A stretch of 19,803 bases of DNA from positions 1 through 19,803 of the forward strand of contig CAVPJC010000023.1 of assembly GCA_963705155.1 (NCBI GenBank), read 5' to 3'. Below, piece by piece: positions 16,271-19,803 of this stretch. The DNA comes from CAVPJC01 sp963705155. GTDB taxonomy: Bacteria > Chloroflexota > Anaerolineae > Anaerolineales > UBA4823. The translations under genes were made by a program, and so were the position numbers. Position 1 is the stretch's first letter, and every line of letters begins with the position of its first letter. Below the pieces are notes generated by a model. The model had not been told where the DNA came from. It saw nothing but the letters and a program-made list of their open reading frames with translations, and made no database searches.

Positions 16271-16549
16271 TCCTGGCGGGGTTTCAGGTGGCGCTGCGCC
16301 TCAGCTTCGACATCTCCTGGCTGCAGGCCGCGGCTGGAGAGCAGCACAAGCGTGTGATAGAATAGGTCGGCCACTTCTTCGATCAGCGGGGATTTCCCTG
16401 GCCTTTGGCAGCCAGGATCACTTCCATGGCTTCCTCGCCCAGTTTTTTCAGTATTCGTCCTCTCCGGCAGCCAGCAACTGCGCCGTGTAAGAACCCGGCG
16501 TGGGGTTTTGCCTGCGGTTTTCAATAATCTCAAACAGTTCGTCCAGCAT
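16267..16549 (-). CDS. hisE: Phosphoribosyl-ATP pyrophosphatase HisE, frameshifted
   Basis: There are two adjacent ATGs (16552 and 16549). The second has the better spacing to GGAGG. The N-terminus MLDELFEIIENRRQNPTPGS and LLAAGEDE are followed by a shift near 16452. Next come LKKLGEEAMEVILAAKGQG, with the conserved acidic metal-binding helix (GEEAxE), a second shift near 16393, and KSPLIEEVADLFYHTLVLLS. The end is at TGA 16269-16267, overlapping the HAD start. HisE releases pyrophosphate from phosphoribosyl-ATP at the second step of histidine synthesis. Length (~94 residues) is normal for a stand-alone HisE; here hisI and hisE are separate but overlapping genes. Confidence 0.85.
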
Positions 16550-16861
16550 CATGCCTCCAATGTGCGGTAGAACAGCTCGTGGCGCCGGTATGGCAGGCCG
16601 GGCCGACGGATCACCAGCAGCAAGAGGGTATCAGCATCGCAGTCGATGCGGATTTCGCGGACGCTCATCCGGTTTCCCGAAGTGGCCCCCTTGCGCCACA
16701 GTTCCCTCCGGCTGCGACTCCAAAAATGCGCTTCACCGCTGAGGGGGGTGAGCTGCAGGGCTTCAGCATTCATCCATGCCACCATTAAAAACCTCGGCGC
16801 TGGCCGCATCTTGCGCAACAGCGCGGATCAAGCCACTGCGATCATATTTTAATTCCTGCAT
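16549..16861 (-). CDS. hisI: Phosphoribosyl-AMP cyclohydrolase HisI, frameshifted
   Basis: ATG 16861 follows GGAAGG. The protein begins MQELKYDRSGLIRAVAQDAA. A one-base excess in a T-run near 16790 shifts the frame to MVAWMNAEAL, GEAHFWSRSRRELWRKGATS and IRIDCDADTLLLLV, with the first zinc cysteine and metal-binding DxDxD. The next segment appears as a nonsense stretch in the open frame, but the neighbouring frame spells GPACHTGATSC, the expected cysteine zinc motif, between shifts near 16608 and 16571. The frame then returns to YRTLEA and TGA 16551-16549. HisI opens the adenine ring of phosphoribosyl-AMP. The conserved but out-of-frame motif indicates indel errors. Confidence 0.85.
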
Positions 16862-16872
16862 AGGAGCCTTCC

Positions 16873-17638
16873 TTAAAAACCATCCCCCACAGGACGGGTG
16901 GGTATATTGTGGTCGATCAAATAACGTTTGACCTGCCCGACGGTTAAATTGTGGTCATGGAACAAGGAGGCCGCCAGGGCGGCATCTGCTTTGCCTGCCG
17001 TCAGCACTTCTGCAAAGTGGGCCAACTCGCCGGCGCCCCCACTGGCGATGACCGGAACATTGACGCACTCCACAATCGCCCGGGTCAGATCGAGATCGTA
17101 ACCCTGCAATGCGCCGTCTGCATCCATGCTGGTGAGCAATATCTCGCCTGCGCCCAGTCCAACCCCATGCATAGCCCATTCGAGGGCATCCAAACCGGAA
17201 GGCGTTCGCCCGCCGTGAGTTAGATTTCACCGCCCCGCGGCCGGCGGCGGGCGTCGATCCCCGAACGATGCACTAGGAGCCAAAACGTTCCGCCCCTCGG
17301 TGAGCAGCCCGGGCTGCCTGACCGCAGCGTATTCTCACTGACCTTATCGGCGCCAGCCAGCAAAATAGCGCGCATATCTTCCACCGAACGAATGCCACCA
17401 CCTACCGTCAGGGGGAGGAAGATTTCATCGGCTACACGGCGCGCCATCCCGGCTGTGGTCTTGCGCCCTCCGGGCTGGCGGAAATATCCAGGAACACGAG
17501 CTCATCGGCGCCCATCTGGTCATAGATACGTGCCTGCTCGACCGGGTCACCGGCATCACGCAGGTTGATGAAATTCACCCCCTTTACAACCCGCCCATCT
17601 TTTACATCCAGACAGGGGATGATCCGTTTTGCTAACAT
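16873..17638 (-). CDS. hisF: Imidazole glycerol phosphate synthase cyclase subunit HisF, frameshifted
   Basis: ATG 17638 overlaps the hisA stop by seven bases. The N-terminus MLAKRIIPCLDVKDGRVVKG carries catalytic D11. It continues to DELVFLDISASPEG; a shift near 17465 leads to IFLPLTVGGGIRSVEDMRAI (phosphate-binding loop), and further shifts near 17335, 17275 and 17215 lead to WAMHGVGLGAGEILLTSMDA, with the second catalytic aspartate in SMDADG. Then come VPVIASGGAGELAHFAEVL and DAALAASLFHDHNLTVGQVK. Reconstructed length is ~255 residues, as expected for the (beta/alpha)8 barrel. HisF uses ammonia supplied by HisH to close the imidazole ring. Confidence 0.9.
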
Positions 17639-18355
17639 CGTAAGGCCTCCTCGAGGCTGACATGCTCCTCGTACAGGGCGCGTCCGATGATCACACCGCT
17701 AAACCAGCCGCACGGACGTCACGCACATCCTCAATGCTGTGGATGCCGCCCGATGCAATTACATTCAGCCCCATGGATGCAATCTTTCTGGCGGCATCGA
17801 TATCGGCGCCGCCGCCCACACCATCCCGGGCAATATTGGTGTAAATAATGGTGGCAATCCCCAGGTCTAACAACCGCTGCGCCAGATCTCTCGGGGTCAC
17901 GCCGCTGGACTGCATCCAGCCGCTTATTTTTACCAGACCGTCGCGCACATCCATGCCGGCAGCAATATGCTCGCTGCCCAATTTCGATAAGGTCTGCGCA
18001 AGCATCGCGGGATTTTGAACGGCCGCTGTACCGAAGACAACCCGGCTGACACCCATCTCCAGGGCTTTTTCGACCTGCCCCAGAGTGCGCATTCCCCGTC
18101 CAAGTTGGATTTTGCCCCGGGCGCGGGCAGCTTGATCCAGATCAGGCGCAGTGCAGGCCGATTTTCTTGATCCTGCTCGCCAAAAGCGCCATCCAGGTTG
18201 ACCACGTGGAGCCAGCCTGCACCGGCATCAACCAGCGGCGGGCGGTGGCCGCCGGGTCGCTGCTGTAGGTCGTTTGCCGGGTGGGTCACCTGGGAGAGAC
18301 GCACCACCTTACCCAGGCGCAAATCGATTGCCGGGTAAATCGTAAAAGCGCTCAC
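17632..18355 (-). CDS. hisA: Phosphoribosylformimino-5-aminoimidazole carboxamide ribotide isomerase HisA, frameshifted
   Basis: The gene starts at GTG 18355, overlapping the hisH TGA as GTGA. It begins VSAFTIYPAIDLRLGKVVRL with the catalytic Asp in PAID. Shifts near 18270 and 18225 enclose a segment whose other frame reads TTYSSDPAATARRW; DAGAGWLHVVNLDGAFGEQD follows. Another shift near 18150-18090 leads to the frame GKIQLGRGMRTLGQVEKAL, then VVFGTAAVQNPAML and IIYTNIARDGVGGG (second catalytic Asp), IASGGIHSIEDV, and after a shift near 17693 GVIIGRALYEEHVSLEEAL, ending at TAG 17634-17632. Length ~241 matches the family. An open frame joins hisH and hisA, but that is a frameshift artefact. 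Confidence 0.9.
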
Positions 18356-18958
18356 CTGCAGCGCTCCACAAAGTTCCTCAAGATCTGGAGGCCGACCGCC
18401 TCCCTTTCCCGGATGGAACTGCACCCCAAAGATATTACCTCTGCCAACCACGCTGGCATAGCAGGCGCCATACTCGGTGTTTGCCAGGATATCTGCGGAG
18501 TGTGTTGGTTTGCAGAAATAGCTGTGATTAAAATAGGCGTAATCGCCGGAGCGGATGCCCTGCAACAATGGGCCGGGTTGTTGGATGTAGAGCTGGTTCC
18601 AACCGGTCTGTGGGATTTTGAGGCCCATTTCTGTAAATTTGAGCACAGCGCCAGCGAGAATGCCCAGCCCCGGATGATCTCCGAGTTCTGTGCTGCTTTC
18701 AAACAGGAGCTGCATTCCCAGACAGATACCGAGCAGGGGTGTTCCACGGGTGACAATTTCCAAAATCACCTCATCCAGACTGCGATCCCGCAGGCCTGAC
18801 ATGCCATCGCCAAAAGCGCCAACGCCGGGAAAAACCACCTGGCTTGCCTGCCGGATCACTCCCGGTAGAAATGGGCTCGCACCAACCGCTCCCACTGCTT
18901 CCAGAGCCTTTTCTACGGATCTGAGATTGCCGATGCCATAATCCACAAGCGCAATCAT
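18352..18958 (-). CDS. hisH: Imidazole glycerol phosphate synthase glutaminase subunit HisH
   Basis: ATG 18958 overlaps the hisB stop (ATGA). It begins MIALVDYGIGNLRSVEKALE. VVFPGVGAFGDGMSGLRDRS and TPLLGICLGMQLLFESSTEL follow, the latter with the class I amidotransferase nucleophile Cys, and DYAYFNHSYFC and NIFGVQFHP complete the Cys-His-Glu triad together with the Glu one frame over. A one-base shift near 18410 moves the ending into the frame EREAVGLQILRNFVERCR with TGA 18354-18352. A possible damaged patch lies around residues 24-35. About 202 residues, normal length. It feeds ammonia to HisF, encoded two genes downstream. Confidence 0.9.
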
Positions 18959-19555
18959 TCCAGCGTTCCTTCGCTGTCCAGATTGTACCAGCCCGGCGCG
19001 GGTCGATCTGCACTGTACAGCGAGAGGGCCGCAACCCAGGGCTTTGAACAACGCTTCGGCCTGGTGGTGGTCATCGCGCCCGTAAAGCACACGGGCATGC
19101 AGGTTGCAGCGGGCTGTTACTGCAAAAAACTCCAGGAAATGCGGAAAAAGGCTGCATTAGATTTATCCCAGCGTGGGTGTGTGCCAGTCTGCCTGAATAA
19201 CGGCATAAGGCCGCCCGCCGGAAAGATCAGGATGGCGACAAACGCCAGGGCTTCATCCATAGGCACATATGCAAACCCGGTTCGCACAATGCCTTTGCGG
19301 GTTCCCAACGCCTGGTCAACGGCCTGCCCCAGTACCAGGGCTACATCTTCCACGGTGTGGTGTGGGTCGATGTGCAGAGTCGCCTCTGGCAGTGACGTGC
19401 AGATCGAACAAGCCGTCCACCGCCATATGGCTGAGCATATGATCCAGGAAAGCGATGCCGGCATCCACCTGGTATATTCCACTACCATCTAAATCCAATT
19501 GGATATGGATATCCGTTTCGTTGGTTTTGCGATTTATTTCTGCACTGCGTTTCAT
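18955..19555 (-). CDS. hisB: Imidazoleglycerol-phosphate dehydratase HisB, frameshifted
   Basis: Of the two adjacent ATGs (19558, 19555), the second lies 6 bases from GGAGG and is preferred. The protein begins MKRSAEINRKTNETDIHIQL, with FLDHMLSHMAVDGLFDLHV then TARGD. A shift near 19388 moves to LHIDPHHTVEDVALVLGQAV, the conserved His/Glu manganese-binding block, then GFAYVPMDEALAFVAI. Shifts near 19237 and 19165-19140 lead to DLSGRPYAVIQADW, EFFAVTARCNLHARVLYGRD and DHHQAEALFKALG, the second metal-binding block, and a last shift near 19035 to SLYSADRPAPGWYNLDSEG with TGA 18957-18955. About 199 residues, the monofunctional dehydratase without an N-terminal phosphatase domain. Confidence 0.9.
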
Positions 19556-19592
19556 CATAGACCTCCGTGTTGTGCGGTTATTCTCACAGGGA

Positions 19593-19803
19593 TCAATACG
19601 CCTGTAAAAATTCTACCAGCACATCGCTGTGCTCGGGCTTGCCGACACTGATACGAATATGATCCTGCAATCCAGGTTTGTTGAAGTAGCGCACCAGGAT
19701 CCCCTGGCTGGCGAGGTCTTTCTTGAGGCGGGCAGCGTCTTTTTCAATCACTTTGCAAAGGATATAGTTGGCCTCGGAAGGGTAGGGGCGCAGCCAGGAA
19801 ATC
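19593..19803 (-). CDS. hisC: Histidinol-phosphate aminotransferase HisC, C-terminal part
   Basis: The frame is open from the right edge to TGA 19595-19593, about 69 residues. It reads SWLRPYPSEANYILCKV, then LASQGILVRYFNKPGL, then DHIRISVGKPEHSDVLVEFL. The SEANY(I/F)L segment, the GILVRxF turn and the terminal (I/L)RISVGxPEEN-type motif are typical of the small domain of the class I/II aminotransferase HisC (PLP enzyme converting imidazole acetol phosphate to histidinol phosphate). The N-terminal domain and PLP lysine lie outside the window. It is 37 bases upstream of hisB and heads the visible part of the his operon. No shift is apparent in this piece. Confidence 0.88.
   Translation of the reverse strand, partial: ISWLRPYPSEANYILCKVIEKDAARLKKDLASQGILVRYFNKPGLQDHIRISVGKPEHSDVLVEFLQAY

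Noticed and set aside
18281..18799. 172-codon plus-strand open frame
   Set aside because: Antisense to hisH/hisA, which are certain; no own start signal or motif.
15141..19555. Programmed frameshifting or stop-codon recoding as an explanation for the broken his genes
   Set aside because: Shifts occur at many unrelated sites and in both directions, without slippery heptamers and downstream structures in common. Sequence error explains all of them.
1..19803. CRISPR arrays, rRNA and tRNA genes
   Set aside because: No regularly spaced repeats and no tRNA or rRNA signature sequences were noticed on either strand.

Overview
The window looks like chromosomal DNA from an anaerobic Chloroflexota-type bacterium, possibly an Anaerolineae relative. 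This is inferred from the overall protein style, the compact operons with ATGA-type gene overlaps, and the gene mix (URO-D-like methyltransferase family protein, VIT transporter, AlkZ-like protein, compact his operon). No rRNA, tRNA or CRISPR array was seen.

The dominant property of the sequence is a very high density of frameshifts. Almost every recognisable gene, including housekeeping his genes, is split over two or three frames, yet conserved motifs continue cleanly on both sides of each shift. In hisI two compensating shifts hide the zinc-binding motif inside an apparently open frame. The simplest explanation is single-base indel errors in the assembly rather than mass gene decay. Coordinates below therefore describe reconstructed genes, not single open frames, wherever this is stated.

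Layout. 1-1412 (minus): a chain of four unrecognised small genes, three of them with overlapping stop/start codons, running off the left edge. 1389-4310 (minus): an accessory patch, visibly more A+T-rich, with two partial copies of the 5' part of rarA about 2.6 kb apart in the same orientation. Between them lie a broken TPR protein and a VapBC-like RHH antitoxin/PIN toxin pair with a palindromic operator. 4363-5460 (minus): intact URO-D superfamily protein. 5679-10044 (plus): a LacI-type operator, an MFS transporter, and a tightly packed series of acyltransferase, nucleotidyltransferase and AlkZ-like winged-helix protein. 10072-11282 (minus): a GbsR/MarR-like regulator followed by a VIT1/CCC1 metal transporter, with two tandem palindromes in the divergent promoter region.

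11471-15140 (plus): a muropeptide and D-amino acid peptide recycling cluster consisting of DppA (M55), an alpha/beta hydrolase, an SH3-NlpC/P60 peptidase (YkfC-like) and an L-Ala-D/L-Glu type epimerase. It parallels the gene content of the Bacillus dppA/ykf locus. 15141-19803 (minus): a histidine operon in the order hisC-hisB-hisH-hisA-hisF-hisI-hisE, followed by a translationally coupled HAD phosphatase. The last gene is a candidate for the histidinol-phosphatase step, which is otherwise absent from the visible part of the operon.
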